Below, in pieces: positions 16,897 through 28,870 of a stretch of 64,000 nt of DNA. The position numbers were made by a program, and so were the translations under genes. Origin of the DNA: Pseudomonadota bacterium (GTDB lineage: Bacteria > Pseudomonadota > Alphaproteobacteria > Acetobacterales > Acetobacteraceae). How positions within the stretch are numbered: position 1 is the stretch's first letter; every line of letters begins with the position of its first letter. The stretch lies in NCBI GenBank assembly GCA_021849425.1, contig JAJZSY010000008.1, positions 33,502-97,501 of the forward strand, in the 5' to 3' direction. Under the pieces are notes generated by a model that saw only the letters and a program-made list of their open reading frames with translations, did no database searches and had not been told where the DNA came from.

Positions 16897-18498
16897 TCAG
16901 CGGAGGCTGCGGGCAACGGCCTCGGCGGCGCGGATACCATCGACCCCTGCCGAGAGGATGCCGCCAGCATAGCCCGCCCCCTCGCCGGCGGGAAACAGGC
17001 CGTGCGTGTTCAGGCTTTGGCCATCCGCCCCGCGGGTGATGCGGATGGGCGCCGAGGTGCGGGTTTCAACACCGGTCAGCACCGCATCCTCACGGTCGAA
17101 GCCCGGGATCTTGCGCCCGAAGGCCGGCAACGCCTCACGGATCGCCTCAATCGCGTAATCGGGAAGGAGTGTCGCGAGATCGGTGAGGGTGACGCCGGGG
17201 CGGTAGGACGGGATCACGGCGCCGAAATCCGTCGAGGCACGGCCGGCGAGAAAATCGCCAACCAGTTGCCCGGGCGCGTGATAGGTCGAGCCGCCTGCCA
17301 CATAGGCCGCCTCTTCGAGGCGGCGCTGCAACTCGACGCCGGCCAGAACATCCCCCGGAAAATCCTCCGGCGAAATGCCAACCACGATCCCGGCATTGGC
17401 GTTGCGCTCGTTGCGCGAATACTGGCTCATGCCGTTGGTGACGACGCGGCCGGGTTCGGACGTGGCGGCGACCACGGTGCCGCCGGGGCACATGCAGAAA
17501 CTGTAGGCGCTGCGGCCGTTTTTCGCGTGATGCACCAGCTTGTAATCGGCCGCGCCGAGCAGCTTGTGGCCGGCATGATCGCCATAGCGGGCGCGGTCGA
17601 TCAATGATTGCGGATGCTCGATGCGAAAACCGATGGCGAAGGGCTTCTTGTCGAGATGCACGCCGCGGTCGCGCAGCATGGCGAAGGTATCGCGCGAGGA
17701 ATGGCCAATGGCGAGAATGACGTGGTCGGTCTCGATCGTCTCGCCGGACTCGAGCATCACGCCACGGACCTGCCGGGCGTCGCCGATGGTGTCGATGACA
17801 AGATCGGTCACCTTGGCGCCGAAACGGTATTCGCCGCCGAGGCGCTCGATCGTCGCACGCATGGTCTCGACCATGCCGACGAGGCGGAACGTGCCGATAT
17901 GCGGATGCGCGACGTAGAGGATCTCCTCCGGCGCGCCGGCGGCGACGAATTCGGTCAGCACCTTGCGGCCGAGATGGTTGGGATCGCTGATCTGGCTGTA
18001 GAGCTTGCCGTCGGAGAACGTCCCTGCCCCGCCCTCGCCGAACTGGACGTTGGATTCGGGCGTCAGCACGCCGCGCCGCCAGAGCGCCCAGGTATCTTTC
18101 GTGCGCTCGCGCACCACCTTGCCACGTTCGAGGATCAGCGGGCGCAGGCCGGCCTGGGCGAGGATGAGGGCGGCGAAGATACCGCAGGGGCCGGTGCCGA
18201 CCACGATGGGCCGGCGCGGCGGCAGCGAAGATTTCGGAAACAGGTAGCTCATGTCAGGCGTCGGGCCGACATGGCGACTCGCCGCGTGGCGAGCGAGAAG
18301 CCCCGCCTCGTCCACGGCTTCGACATCGATCGTGTAGGTAAGGACGATCGCGGCCTTGCGGCGAGCATCCACGGCGCGGCGGAAGACGGTGAAGCCGCGC
18401 AGCGCGCCCTCGCCGATGCCAAGGCGCGCGAGCACCGCATCGCGCAGGGCGTCGGGGGCGTGGTCGAGCGGCAGGCGGATTTCGGTCAGGCGGATCAT
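16897..18498 (-). CDS. FAD-dependent dehydrogenase of the COG2509-like group
   Basis: 533 residues from ATG 18498. An N-terminal alpha/beta domain of about 95 residues (IRLTEIRLPLDHAPDALRDA, then FTVFRRAVDARRKAAIVLTY) precedes a large FAD domain with PIVVGTGPCGIFAALILAQAG and LILERGK, then FGEGGAGTFSDGKLYSQ, AIGHSSRDTF, CMCPGGTVVAATSE and the C-terminal GLFPAGEGAGYAGGILSAG. This layout is that of a widespread but uncharacterised NAD(P)/FAD oxidoreductase family; the electron donor and acceptor are unknown. It is divergent from the Uup gene with 67 bases between starts, so the promoters may overlap. Confidence 0.85.
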   Translation of the reverse strand: MIRLTEIRLPLDHAPDALRDAVLARLGIGEGALRGFTVFRRAVDARRKAAIVLTYTIDVEAVDEAGLLARHAASRHVGPTPDMSYLFPKSSLPPRRPIVVGTGPCGIFAALILAQAGLRPLILERGKVVRERTKDTWALWRRGVLTPESNVQFGEGGAGTFSDGKLYSQISDPNHLGRKVLTEFVAAGAPEEILYVAHPHIGTFRLVGMVETMRATIERLGGEYRFGAKVTDLVIDTIGDARQVRGVMLESGETIETDHVILAIGHSSRDTFAMLRDRGVHLDKKPFAIGFRIEHPQSLIDRARYGDHAGHKLLGAADYKLVHHAKNGRSAYSFCMCPGGTVVAATSEPGRVVTNGMSQYSRNERNANAGIVVGISPEDFPGDVLAGVELQRRLEEAAYVAGGSTYHAPGQLVGDFLAGRASTDFGAVIPSYRPGVTLTDLATLLPDYAIEAIREALPAFGRKIPGFDREDAVLTGVETRTSAPIRITRGADGQSLNTHGLFPAGEGAGYAGGILSAGVDGIRAAEAVARSLR

Positions 18499-18565
18499 GA
18501 CGGCGCTCTCATACTCCGATCGGCGCTCGCTTGCCATGCGATCCGCGATTGGCCACAAGGCGCGC

Positions 18566-20371
<1,806 letters not shown>

Positions 20372-20790
20372 TGCTGCGCGCAATCACCAGCACGATGATA
20401 AGGACAACCAGCGTGAGAATGTCTTCGGCCGAGAATTTCTGGCCATAGAGCTTGATCAGCACCTCGCGAAGCGAAAACACGATTGTCACGTCAAGCAGCG
20501 TCGAGAGTCTGATTCGCCGGGTTCGGGCATAATCCATGAAGGTGTTGAATAGCTCGATAAGGATGACAACGTCGAGAATCTGTTCGACCAGCACGCGAAG
20601 GGTGAACGTATCCATCGTTTCCGCCCGGAAATCGGGCACAAGATGGATCGTGCTAGCAACCGCCTCGAGAAAAGCGAAAGCGAGGGCGACGAGCATCAGC
20701 GGTATCACGCCGAGGATAACGGCATCCACCGCGATGTCGTAGCCGCGGAAGACGAGGCCGCGCCAGCGCCCGCGCGGCCTTTCTGTTCCG

Positions 20791-21729
20791 TCAGATGCCA
20801 CGGGCCGCCAACGCCGCGACGAGTTCGTCAATCGCCTCGCCAGCCTCGGGAATCACCCGGCCCATCGTCAGGAAACCATGAATCTGCCCCGGAAAACGCC
20901 GCAGCGTGACCGGAACGCCGACCTCCGCAAGCCGCCGTGCATAGGCCTCGCCCTCATCGCGCAGCGGGTCGAACCCGGCGGTGATCACGAGCGCCGGCGG
21001 CAGGCCGTCATGCCGTGCGGCGCGCATCGGCGAAGCCCGCCAGTCCGCCTTGTCCGCCTCCGAGCGCAGGTAATGGGCGCGAAAATACGTCATCATCGCC
21101 CTCGTCAGCATGTAGTTCTCGCCGAAGACCTCGTGGCTTTCGGTCGAGCCGAGCATGTCGGTCGAAGGGTAGACCAGCGCCTGAAGCGCGATGGCAGGGC
21201 CGGCATTGTCGCGCGAATCGATCGCGACGACGGCGGCGAGGTTACCGCCCGCGCTGTCACCACCGACGGCGAGGCGCTTCGCGTCGACGCCCAGTTCACC
21301 GGCATGCTTGGCGACCCAGATGGTGGCGTCGATCGCATCCTCGACAGCGGCAGGGAATTTGTGTTCAGGGCCGAGCCGGTAATCGACGGAGATGACTACC
21401 GCGCGGCTACGCTGCGCGATCTGCCGGCAGACGACGTCATGGGTATCGCGATCGCCGATCACCCAGCCGCCGCCATGGAAATACACGAGGCAGCCGCGCG
21501 CCGCGGTGTCGTCCCCATCGCGATAGAGGCGGAGCGGAATGGCGCCGTTGCGGCCCTGAGCATCGAGATCGCGCACCTGCGTGATCGCCGGCGGCTCGGG
21601 CGAAAGGGCGCCGCGCGCCAGCAGATAGCCGATCCGCGCTTCGGCCGGGCTGAGCTGGTCGGCCGGCGGGCGGCCCGCGGCACGGATGAGTTCGAGCGCC
21701 ATAGTGGCGCTGCTGTCGAGTTCTGCCAT
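20791..21729 (-). CDS. Alpha/beta-hydrolase, hormone-sensitive-lipase family esterase
   Basis: 312 residues from ATG 21729, chosen because AAGGGGAG lies nine bases upstream; ATGs at 21759 and 21774 would overlap lolD. HSL-type motifs are complete: the oxyanion HGGGWVIGD (about residue 86), the nucleophile elbow GDSAGGN, the acid in DPLRDEGEAY and the histidine in GQIHGF. These enzymes cleave short- to medium-chain esters in the cytoplasm. The natural substrate is unknown. It follows lolD after 22 bases, so it probably shares the transcript. Confidence 0.9.
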   Translation of the reverse strand: MAELDSSATMALELIRAAGRPPADQLSPAEARIGYLLARGALSPEPPAITQVRDLDAQGRNGAIPLRLYRDGDDTAARGCLVYFHGGGWVIGDRDTHDVVCRQIAQRSRAVVISVDYRLGPEHKFPAAVEDAIDATIWVAKHAGELGVDAKRLAVGGDSAGGNLAAVVAIDSRDNAGPAIALQALVYPSTDMLGSTESHEVFGENYMLTRAMMTYFRAHYLRSEADKADWRASPMRAARHDGLPPALVITAGFDPLRDEGEAYARRLAEVGVPVTLRRFPGQIHGFLTMGRVIPEAGEAIDELVAALAARGI

Positions 21730-21751
21730 TGACGGTGTCTCCCCTTGTTGT

Positions 21752-22429
21752 TCAGCCATCGACGAGATGGCCATCGCGCAGCATCACCACGCGATCCATG
21801 CGGGCGGCAAGATCGGGATTATGGGTGGCGATCAGCGCCGCGATGTTTTCCTTGCGGACCACCCGCAGCAATTCGGCAAAGACGAGATCGGCGGTGGCAA
21901 CATCGAGATTGCCGGTCGGCTCGTCGGCAAGCAGGAGTTTCGGTGCGTTCGCCATGGCGCGCGCGATCGCGACGCGCTGGCGCTCGCCGCCCGAGAGCTT
22001 GCCGGGCAGATGGTTCGCGCGCGCGGCAAGGCCGAACGCATCGAGCAGATGGGCGGCCCGGACCTCGGCGTCCTTGCGGGAGCGCCCCGCGATGAGCTGC
22101 GGCAGCGCGGCGTTTTCGAGCGCCGTGAATTCGGCGAGAAGATGATGCGCCTGATAGACGAAGCCGATTTCGTTGCGGCGCAGCGTGGTCTTTTCGGAAT
22201 CCGAAAGGCGCGCGGTATCGATCCCGCCGATGCGGATGGTGCCGGCATCCGGCTTTTCGAGAAGCCCCGCGAGGTGCAGCAGCGTGGACTTGCCGGAACC
22301 CGAAGGCGCCACCAGCGCGACGATCTCGCCGCTGCGCAGCGAAAGATCGGCGCCGCGCAGGATGTGAAGATTTTCGCCCTCGCTGTGAAAGGTGCGGACG
22401 ACGCCATCGAGTTTCAGAACCTCACTCAT
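21752..22429 (-). CDS. lolD: Lipoprotein-releasing ABC transporter ATPase LolD
   Basis: 225 residues from ATG 22429, overlapping the lolC stop by 8 bases. ABC ATPase motifs: Walker [12 protein letters not shown]-loop FVYQAHHLL, signature [14 protein letters not shown], Walker [13 protein letters not shown] and the switch histidine in ATHNPDLA. The FVYQxHHLLxEF and [10 protein letters not shown] forms are those of LolD. It powers extraction of outer-membrane lipoproteins from the inner membrane for transfer to LolA. Partner is the adjacent FtsX-like permease. Confidence 0.95.
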   Translation of the reverse strand: MSEVLKLDGVVRTFHSEGENLHILRGADLSLRSGEIVALVAPSGSGKSTLLHLAGLLEKPDAGTIRIGGIDTARLSDSEKTTLRRNEIGFVYQAHHLLAEFTALENAALPQLIAGRSRKDAEVRAAHLLDAFGLAARANHLPGKLSGGERQRVAIARAMANAPKLLLADEPTGNLDVATADLVFAELLRVVRKENIAALIATHNPDLAARMDRVVMLRDGHLVDG

Positions 22430-23669
22430 GGCGCAGAGCCTCCACCGGATCGGTTCGCGCCGCCCGCCAGCTCGGATAGAGTGTGGCGACGAAGGACAGG
22501 CCAATGGCGATCACCACGACCTCGACCACCTGGCTCCATACCAGCTTCGCCGGCAGGGATTCAAGATAATAGACGGTTGGGTTGAAGAGCTGCGTGCCGG
22601 TCAGCCCCTGCACGAACTGGCGGATCTGCTCGATATGCGCACAGAAGACAACGCCGAGCCCGAAGCCGGCGATTGTGCCGATCACGCCGACCGAAGCGCC
22701 GACCATGAAGAAGATCCGCATGATCGAGCCGGAGGTCGCCCCCATCGTGCGCAGGATGGCGATATCGGCGGTCTTGTCCTTCACCATCATGATCATCGAG
22801 GACACGACGTTGAACACGGCAACGATGATGATCAGCGTAAGGATCAGGAACATCACGTTGCGTTCGACATTGACCGCCGCGAAGAAGGCGTTGTTGCTGT
22901 TCTGCCAGTCCACCACGTTGACCGGCGCGCTGCCCATCGCCGTGGGGATGGCAGCCTTGATCGGGGCGGTGTTGTCGGGATTCTTCACGAAAAGCTGGAT
23001 CTGCGTCGCGGCGTCTTTCGCGCGGAAGAGCGTCTGCGCCGAGGCGAGAGGCAGGAAGACGAAGCTGGAATCGTATTGCGCCATGCCGGTGCGGAAGATC
23101 GCGCTCACATGAAAGCTCTGGATGCGCGGGATGGTGCCGATGATGGTGGCGTCGCCCTGCGGCAGCACGAGGGTGATGGTGCCACCGAGCGAAATGCCGA
23201 GCTGGCTGGCGACGCCGGCACCGATTGCGATGTTGCCGCCGGTGAAATCCTTCAGCGAGCCGGCGACGATGTGCCGTGAGACGGTCCGCAGCTTCGCCAG
23301 CCCGTCCGGCTGGATGCCGCGCGCCACCCCGCCGATCGCGCCGCCATGCGGCCCGGTCATCAGCACCTCGCCCTGCACGATCGGGATGGCGCTGATCACG
23401 CCGGGGATCTTTTCGAGCCTCTGCGCCGCCGCGTCGTATTGCGAGATGTTGTGCCCGGCGCCGTAGACGCCGATATCGCCGTTCAGGCCGAGGATCTGCG
23501 CCAGCAATTCCTGGCGGAATCCGTTCATCACGCTCATCACGATGATCAGCGTCGCCACCCCGAGCGCGATGCCGACGAGCGAGAAGATCGCGATGATCGA
23601 GACGAACCGCTCGCCCTTGCGAGCGCGTAGATAACGGAAAGCGACCCGGCGCTCGAAGGCGGAAAACAT
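22422..23669 (-). CDS. lolC: Lipoprotein-releasing ABC transporter permease (LolC/LolE family)
   Basis: 415 residues with the FtsX/MacB permease topology: one membrane segment near residues 25-50 ([23 protein letters not shown]), a periplasmic domain of about 210 residues, then three segments ([39 protein letters not shown]; a last one near [15 protein letters not shown]). The N-terminal [20 protein letters not shown] is the family mark. Only one permease gene is present, so it may act as a homodimer or have a partner elsewhere. Its ATG shares a base with the proS stop, and it overlaps lolD. Confidence 0.93.
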   Translation of the reverse strand: MFSAFERRVAFRYLRARKGERFVSIIAIFSLVGIALGVATLIIVMSVMNGFRQELLAQILGLNGDIGVYGAGHNISQYDAAAQRLEKIPGVISAIPIVQGEVLMTGPHGGAIGGVARGIQPDGLAKLRTVSRHIVAGSLKDFTGGNIAIGAGVASQLGISLGGTITLVLPQGDATIIGTIPRIQSFHVSAIFRTGMAQYDSSFVFLPLASAQTLFRAKDAATQIQLFVKNPDNTAPIKAAIPTAMGSAPVNVVDWQNSNNAFFAAVNVERNVMFLILTLIIIVAVFNVVSSMIMMVKDKTADIAILRTMGATSGSIMRIFFMVGASVGVIGTIAGFGLGVVFCAHIEQIRQFVQGLTGTQLFNPTVYYLESLPAKLVWSQVVEVVVIAIGLSFVATLYPSWRAARTDPVEALRHE

Positions 23670-24982
23670 CAGAGGCGCACTTTCGCGAGCGCCGCCTCGA
23701 TATCGAGTTCGGCGCGCTCGCCGGTCCGCCGGTGCTTGAGCTCGACCTGGCTCTTCGCCGCGCCGCGCGGGCCGACAATGATCTGCCAGGGATGGCCCAT
23801 CAGGTCGGCATCGGCGAATTTCTCGCCGGCCCTGGCATCGCGGTCGTCATAGAGCGCATCGCGACCCAGCGCATCGTAGATCTGCTCGCAAAGCGCGTCG
23901 GTCACCTGGTCCCCCTGGCGGAGATTGAGGATCGAGGCGCGGAAGGGCGCGATTGCGTCGGGCCAGATGATGCCCGCCTCGTCATGGCTCGCCTCGATGA
24001 TCGCACCGGTCAGGCGCGAGACGCCGATGCCATAGCTGCCCATTTCGGGATGCACGCGCGCGCCGTCCGGCCCGACCACGGCGAAATTCATCGCCTGGCT
24101 GTATTTGGTGCCGAAATAGAAAATCTGGCCAACCTCGATCCCCCTGCCCTCGCGGCGCTGATCCTCGGGCACTTTCGCCCAGGCGGCCTCGTCGTGCTTC
24201 TCGTCGGTCGCGGCGTAGAGCGAGGTCATGCGGTCGAAAAACGCGTCGAGATCGGCGCGGTTTTCGTAGTCATAGGCATCATCACCGAGTTCTATCGTCT
24301 CGAAGCTTGCGTCGTAGAACACCCCGCTCTCGCCGGTCGGCGCCAGGATATGGAATTCATGCGAGAGATTGCCGCCGATCGGCCCGGTATCGGCGCGCAT
24401 CGGCACCGCACGCACGCCCATGCGCTTGAAGGTGCGCATATAGGCCAGCATCATCCGCCGGTAGCTTTCAACCGCGCCCTCATAGTCGAGATCGAAACTG
24501 TAGCCGTCCTTCATGAAGAACTCGCGGCCGCGCAGCACGCCGAAGCGCGGGCGAACCTCGTCGCGGAATTTCCACTGGATCTGGTAGAGCATCTGCGGCA
24601 GGTCACGGTAGGACTGTACCGAATCACGCATGATCGCGGTCAGCATTTCCTCGTTGGTCGGGCCGTAGAGCATCTCGCGATCGTGACGGTCGCGGATGCG
24701 CAGCATTTCGGGGCCATAGGCGTCGTAGCGTCCGCTTTCACGCCACAGCTCGGCGGACTGGATCGTCGGCATCAGGATTTCCTGGGCGCCGGCGCGCGCC
24801 TGTTCCTCGCGAACGATATTGGCGATGTTGTGCAGGACCCGCAGCCCAGCCGGCAGCCAGGCATAGATGCCGGCCGATTGCTGGCGGATCAGCCCGGCGC
24901 GCAGCATCAGCCGATGCGAGACGATCTGCGCTTCGGCGGGCGTTTCCTTGAGGGTGGGAATGAGCGAGCGGGAAAGGCGCAT
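23669..24982 (-). CDS. proS: Prolyl-tRNA synthetase, short alphaproteobacterial type
   Basis: 437 residues, the compact form without the editing (INS) domain between motifs 2 and 3. Class II motifs: [19 protein letters not shown] (motif 1 region), [20 protein letters not shown] (motif 2) and [16 protein letters not shown] (motif 3), with the TNEEM loop. The anticodon-binding domain forms the C-terminus ([19 protein letters not shown] to the end). Lack of INS implies that Ala-tRNA-Pro is corrected by a separate deacylase. It is the first gene of the proS-lolC-lolD group; a 35-bp gap separates it from the acyltransferase. Confidence 0.95.
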   Translation of the reverse strand: MRLSRSLIPTLKETPAEAQIVSHRLMLRAGLIRQQSAGIYAWLPAGLRVLHNIANIVREEQARAGAQEILMPTIQSAELWRESGRYDAYGPEMLRIRDRHDREMLYGPTNEEMLTAIMRDSVQSYRDLPQMLYQIQWKFRDEVRPRFGVLRGREFFMKDGYSFDLDYEGAVESYRRMMLAYMRTFKRMGVRAVPMRADTGPIGGNLSHEFHILAPTGESGVFYDASFETIELGDDAYDYENRADLDAFFDRMTSLYAATDEKHDEAAWAKVPEDQRREGRGIEVGQIFYFGTKYSQAMNFAVVGPDGARVHPEMGSYGIGVSRLTGAIIEASHDEAGIIWPDAIAPFRASILNLRQGDQVTDALCEQIYDALGRDALYDDRDARAGEKFADADLMGHPWQIIVGPRGAAKSQVELKHRRTGERAELDIEAALAKVRL

Positions 24983-25017
24983 GATGAGTCCTGATCGGTT
25001 GGGGGTCGAAAGCCTGA

Positions 25018-26112
25018 TTACAGCGCCACGCTGCCCTCGGCCAGAGCCGCCGCGCGTTCAGGGTCCAGACGCCGGTTGAAGGCGATCCGCGCGGGCTTCT
25101 CGACAAGCAGGTGCAAAAGCACGGCGAGGCCCGCAGTAAGTGCCACCAGCGCCCCCGCAACCGCGAGCGGCGCCGCCGCGCGGGCAATGCCGAGATGCCG
25201 GAAGAGCTGAGCGGTCATCAGTTCGGCGGGGGCGAAGCTCATGTAGAACGCATAGGACAAAACGCCCATGGCCCGCAGCGGGCGTATGGCGCCGAGACTT
25301 GCCGGGAGGCCGGCATCGCCCTGCATGCCAAGGCCGAACAACATCAGCCAGAGTCCGAAAACTGTCATGGCATCGTGACCGGTGACGGCGAAGATGAGGG
25401 CAACGCCAGCACCACCGAGAGCGAGCGTCCTGTTGGGTGCTTCGTCGGCGACGAAGGGAATAAAGACCGCAGTCGCCATGCCGGCGATGAATTCCGGGAA
25501 AAATCGCAGCAAGGAGACGCCGAACGTCAGGTTAAGCCCGCCGAACGCCCAAGCAACAAGCGCAAGAACCGTAAAACAGAGCGGAAGGGAAACCACGAAG
25601 GCAGCTTGGTAGAATGTCCGCGAAGCGGCGATCATCAGCGGAAACAGGAGATAGCCGGCCCATTCGGTGCTGATCGACCAGGAGGGGTAGTTCCACGCCC
25701 AATGGTCCAGCGTTCCCCATCCCTGCACAAGCAACAGGTGACAGAGCAGCGCCACTCCTGAAAAGCGCGCCGGTTCACGCGGTGTCACCCCGGCAGCTTT
25801 CCCGGCCAGGAACAGCACGCCAAGCAAAACGATCACCGCGAGATGCACCGGGTAGATCCGCGCCAGGCGCTTTCCCCAGAACCGCATCGCGCCACGCAGG
25901 CTGAAAGGGATGTCCTGATCGACCCTCGTGAGCAGCAGTCCGGAGAGAATGAAGAAGCCATCGACGCCAAGATAGCCATGGGCGATGACGGGCGCGAGCG
26001 GGCCCAGCCAGTGGGCGTACTCCACCTGCAGATTGACGTGATAGGCGAACACCCAGAGCGCGAAGAGGGCGCGGCAGGCTGTCAGGTCGGTCAGTTCTCG
26101 CCTGCGGTTCAT
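25018..26112 (-). CDS. Acyltransferase 3 family membrane protein (OafA/YrhL-like)
   Basis: 364 residues with about ten hydrophobic segments. The N-terminal [23 protein letters not shown] matches the usual RxxxLDxLRxxAxxxVxxxH start and contains the catalytic-type histidine; [19 protein letters not shown] and YPVHLAVI are further family marks, and [12 protein letters not shown] is near the C-terminal end. These proteins transfer acyl groups to extracytoplasmic sugars (O-antigen, exopolysaccharide) or other acceptors. The substrate is unknown. The ATG lies only 20 bases after a strong intrinsic terminator, which therefore sits within its leader; this suggests control by attenuation. Confidence 0.88.
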   Translation of the reverse strand: MNRRRELTDLTACRALFALWVFAYHVNLQVEYAHWLGPLAPVIAHGYLGVDGFFILSGLLLTRVDQDIPFSLRGAMRFWGKRLARIYPVHLAVIVLLGVLFLAGKAAGVTPREPARFSGVALLCHLLLVQGWGTLDHWAWNYPSWSISTEWAGYLLFPLMIAASRTFYQAAFVVSLPLCFTVLALVAWAFGGLNLTFGVSLLRFFPEFIAGMATAVFIPFVADEAPNRTLALGGAGVALIFAVTGHDAMTVFGLWLMLFGLGMQGDAGLPASLGAIRPLRAMGVLSYAFYMSFAPAELMTAQLFRHLGIARAAAPLAVAGALVALTAGLAVLLHLLVEKPARIAFNRRLDPERAAALAEGSVAL

Positions 26113-26132
26113 GGCGCATCCGTCCCAGACGT

Positions 26133-26163
26133 AAAAAAACCCGCCGGCGAAGACGCCAGCGGG
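26133..26163 (-). terminator. Intrinsic terminator in the acyltransferase leader (possible attenuator)
   Basis: On the minus strand a 10-bp stem, CCCGCTGGCG (26163-26154) with CGCCGGCGGG (26149-26140), one T-G wobble and a TCTT loop, is followed by seven Ts (26139-26133). It lies 20 bases before the acyltransferase ATG and about 200 bases after the end of rnj, downstream of an AT-rich promoter-like region, so it probably acts on the acyltransferase leader transcript. Confidence 0.8.
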
Positions 26164-26186
26164 CCAAGTTCAGGGAGGAAACGCCA

Positions 26187-26210
26187 GTCACACGGCGGAG
26201 CGAAGAACCA
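26187..26210 (-). CDS. Candidate 7-residue leader peptide (MVLRSAV)
   Basis: Eight codons on the minus strand, ATG (26210) to TGA (26187), read MVLRSAV. GGAGTGAGGA stands directly upstream, a plausible though close ribosome-binding site. The stop falls about 25 bases before the terminator stem at 26163. The arrangement looks like a transcription-attenuation leader, but the peptide is not rich in one amino acid and no clear antiterminator stem was found, so this is tentative. A 74-codon frame (26333-26109) also spans the region. Confidence 0.25.
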
Positions 26211-26365
26211 TTCCTCACTCCACGGACGATAGTGCAGCGCACCACAAAATCGGTAAAGCGAAATCATCACAAACTGCCTATAAAAATGACGGTTAAAAAT
26301 GGATTTTGTTCGATTTATGACCGTATTATGCATTCATAATATTCAAATGCCTATTTATGAGGCTT

Positions 26366-28012
26366 TCAAACGTGAATAATATGAACCTCCACCATCGGAC
26401 GTTTGCCGAAGCGGCGGCCGAGCACGCGACGGAGCGCTGTCTGCGCCGCGTCCCGAACGGCGGACCGGTCGGTGCGCAGCCCCACCGGAAGATCCTCGAA
26501 TGTAGCCACGAAATCCTCGGCCAGCGCCGCGAGGGCGCTATCCTCCGCCTCGAACAGGCCAGGCGCCGTGATCTGGGCGGCTCCCTTCACCTTGCCTTCT
26601 CGATCGACGGCGAGACTGCCAACCACGACCCCGTTGAGCATCATCCGTCGCCGCGCTGCCATGACGCCGCCCTGCATCGGCACGAGACGATCACCGTCCA
26701 CGGCCAGCCGCCCGACCGGAACGCTGTCGACAACCTCGGGCGCACCGGGCGCGAGGCGCAACACATCGCCGTCTTCCAGCAGAAGCGTGCGGATGCCCTC
26801 GGCCTCCGCAAGATCGGCCTGCGCGGCCATGTGGCGCCATTCGCCGTGGGTGGGGATGAGATAGTGCGGGCGTACCAGGCGGTAAAGCCGGCGCAACTCA
26901 TCCCGTGCCGGATGGCCGGAGACGTGAACCATGTGATCGTCATCGGTCATGATGTTCACGCCGGCGCGCACCAGCTCATCCTGCACGGCGCCGATCGCAC
27001 GCTCATTGCCGGGGATGACCCGGGCCGAGAAAATGACGGTATCGCCCTCGCCCAGCGCAACATGGCGATGCGTATCGGCGGCCATTCTCGCCAGGGCCGA
27101 ACGCTTCTCTCCCTGGCTGCCCGTGGCCAGGATCAGCAGATTATCATCGGGAATCGAGCCGGTATCGTCCTCCGGAACAAAATCCGGCAGGTCGGCCAGA
27201 TAGCCGCATGCCTGTGCCGCCTCGACATATTTGCCGAGGCTGCGGCCAACCAGCGCGACGTGCCGGCCAGCCGCCGCAGCCGCCTTAACGACCGTTTCGA
27301 TCCGGGCAATGTTGCTCGCGAAGCATGTCACCACAATCCGGCCGCGCAGTCCGGCGATCAGGCTGGTCAGACTGCGGCGGACCGTGGCTTCCGAGCCGGA
27401 ATGCCCCTCAACCAGCGCATTGGTCGAATCGCAGATCATCGCGAGGACGCCGGCGTCCCCCAGCTCCCGCAGGGCGTCCTCGTCGGTCGGCGGCCCGATC
27501 AGCGGTTCCGGGTCGAGCTTCCAGTCTCCGGTGTGCAGAACGGTTCCGTATTTCGTGGCGATGACGAGCGCCTGTGACTCAGGTGTGGAATGGGCCATCC
27601 TGATATAGCGCAGTCCGAACGGGCCGACCTCGAAGCTGCCACCGGGCTGGATTTCCGTGATCCGAACGCTTCGCAGCAGCCCGGCTTCACCGAGCCGGTA
27701 GCGGATCAATGCCGCGGCAAAAGGCGTTGCGTAAACCGGGCAGCGGAGCGCATCCCAGATCCGGGCAATCCCGCCAATATGGTCTTCATGTGCATGGGTG
27801 ATGACAAGGCCGCAAATCCGTTCCCGGTTGGCGGCAAGAAAGGCCGGGTCGGGGACGAGCAGTTCGGCCTCCGGCGCCTCCGGCCCGGCAAAGCCCATGC
27901 CGCAATCGACCACCAGAAAATCACCATCCAGCCCGTAGACGTTCAGGTTCATGCCGATCTCGCCGGTGCCGCCCAGCGGGGTAAAACTCAGCCCCTTGCT
28001 GATCTCGTTCAT
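26366..28012 (-). CDS. rnj: Ribonuclease J
   Basis: 548 residues from ATG 28012, preceded by AAGGTG at 5-6 bases; an ATG at 28063 would overlap coaX. Beta-CASP metallo-beta-lactamase features: THAHEDHIGG (metal site), RMAHSTPESQALVI, HTGDWKLD, ICDSTNA, VTCFASNIARIE (beta-CASP), LATGSQGEKRSALARM, VHVSGHPARDELRRLYRLV and PTHGEWRHM (last His ligand). RNase J has endonuclease and 5'-3' exonuclease activity on RNA and in alphaproteobacteria works in rRNA maturation and mRNA turnover. It is 34 bases after coaX, in the classical birA-coaX-rnj order. No terminator is seen right after the stop. Confidence 0.93.
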   Translation of the reverse strand: MNEISKGLSFTPLGGTGEIGMNLNVYGLDGDFLVVDCGMGFAGPEAPEAELLVPDPAFLAANRERICGLVITHAHEDHIGGIARIWDALRCPVYATPFAAALIRYRLGEAGLLRSVRITEIQPGGSFEVGPFGLRYIRMAHSTPESQALVIATKYGTVLHTGDWKLDPEPLIGPPTDEDALRELGDAGVLAMICDSTNALVEGHSGSEATVRRSLTSLIAGLRGRIVVTCFASNIARIETVVKAAAAAGRHVALVGRSLGKYVEAAQACGYLADLPDFVPEDDTGSIPDDNLLILATGSQGEKRSALARMAADTHRHVALGEGDTVIFSARVIPGNERAIGAVQDELVRAGVNIMTDDDHMVHVSGHPARDELRRLYRLVRPHYLIPTHGEWRHMAAQADLAEAEGIRTLLLEDGDVLRLAPGAPEVVDSVPVGRLAVDGDRLVPMQGGVMAARRRMMLNGVVVGSLAVDREGKVKGAAQITAPGLFEAEDSALAALAEDFVATFEDLPVGLRTDRSAVRDAAQTALRRVLGRRFGKRPMVEVHIIHV

Positions 28013-28046
28013 GAAGTCACCTTGTTGTTCAGTCGCATAAGCTTGT

Positions 28047-28847
28047 TCATTCGTGTTCGGCATCCCGCGCCCGCAGCAGCGGCGCGGGATTGCGAAGGGC
28101 GAGCAGGCGCAGGCCCTCCAACGTGAGGTCGGGATCGGTAAAACCGATACTCGACGTGCCCTCGGCAATCAGCGGCGCTAGTCCGCCTGTGGCGATTGTT
28201 TTCATCTTGCCGCCGAAATCCGTCTCGATCCGCGAGATCAGCCCCTCGACGAGACCGACATATCCCCAATAGATGCCCGAGCGCATGGCCGGGATCGTCG
28301 ATTTCCCGATCACCTGCTGCGGTCGCCCGATGCCGATGCGGGGCAACCGGGCGGCCGCCTGATGCAACGCCTCCATCGAGAGGTTGATTCCAGGCGCGAT
28401 CACGCCGCCGACATACGCGCCATTGCCGTTGACCACGTCAAACGTCGTCGCCGTGCCGAAATCGATCACGATGAGCGGGCCACCATAACTGTGATGGGCG
28501 GCCAACGCGTTGAGAAGGCGGTCCGCACCGACTTCGGCCGGATTGTCCATCTCGATCGCAAACCCCCAGTCGAGCTCGGCGCGGGCAATCAGCGGCTCGA
28601 TCCCGAACCAGTCACGACACAGCCGGCGCAAGTGATAGAGTGCCGCCGGAACCACGGTGCCGATCACCGCGGCGTCGATCCCCGCCGAGGCAATGCCCGC
28701 ACGATCGAGCAGTACGCCAAGCCAGACACCGTATTCATCAGAGGTGCGCTGAGCGTCCGTCGCGATGCGCCAGGCACCGCGCCACCGCTCGCCATCATGC
28801 ACAGCGAAAACAATATTGGTGTTGCCTGCGTCAATAACCAGTTTCAT
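28047..28847 (-). CDS. coaX: Type III pantothenate kinase CoaX
   Basis: 266 residues. The ASKHA-fold start [18 protein letters not shown], the middle [17 protein letters not shown] with the catalytic [21 protein letters not shown] and [17 protein letters not shown], and [11 protein letters not shown] near the C-terminus are the CoaX signature. It phosphorylates pantothenate in the first step of coenzyme A synthesis, is not feedback-inhibited by CoA and needs a monovalent cation. The gene sits between birA (23-bp gap) and rnj (34-bp gap) and is probably co-transcribed from the nuo side. Confidence 0.95.
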   Translation of the reverse strand: MKLVIDAGNTNIVFAVHDGERWRGAWRIATDAQRTSDEYGVWLGVLLDRAGIASAGIDAAVIGTVVPAALYHLRRLCRDWFGIEPLIARAELDWGFAIEMDNPAEVGADRLLNALAAHHSYGGPLIVIDFGTATTFDVVNGNGAYVGGVIAPGINLSMEALHQAAARLPRIGIGRPQQVIGKSTIPAMRSGIYWGYVGLVEGLISRIETDFGGKMKTIATGGLAPLIAEGTSSIGFTDPDLTLEGLRLLALRNPAPLLRARDAEHE

Positions 28848-28870
28848 GTCATGCCGGCTCGGTTGGGCGA

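Noticed and set aside
23669..24982. Truncated prolyl-tRNA synthetase
   Set aside because: The 437-residue form without the editing domain is the regular alphaproteobacterial type; all catalytic motifs are present.
26109..26333. 74-codon minus-strand frame in the acyltransferase leader, aromatic-rich and overlapping the gene start as ATGA
   Set aside because: No ribosome-binding site, and the PAGFF part simply results from translating the terminator stem and T run; kept only as an alternative leader reading.
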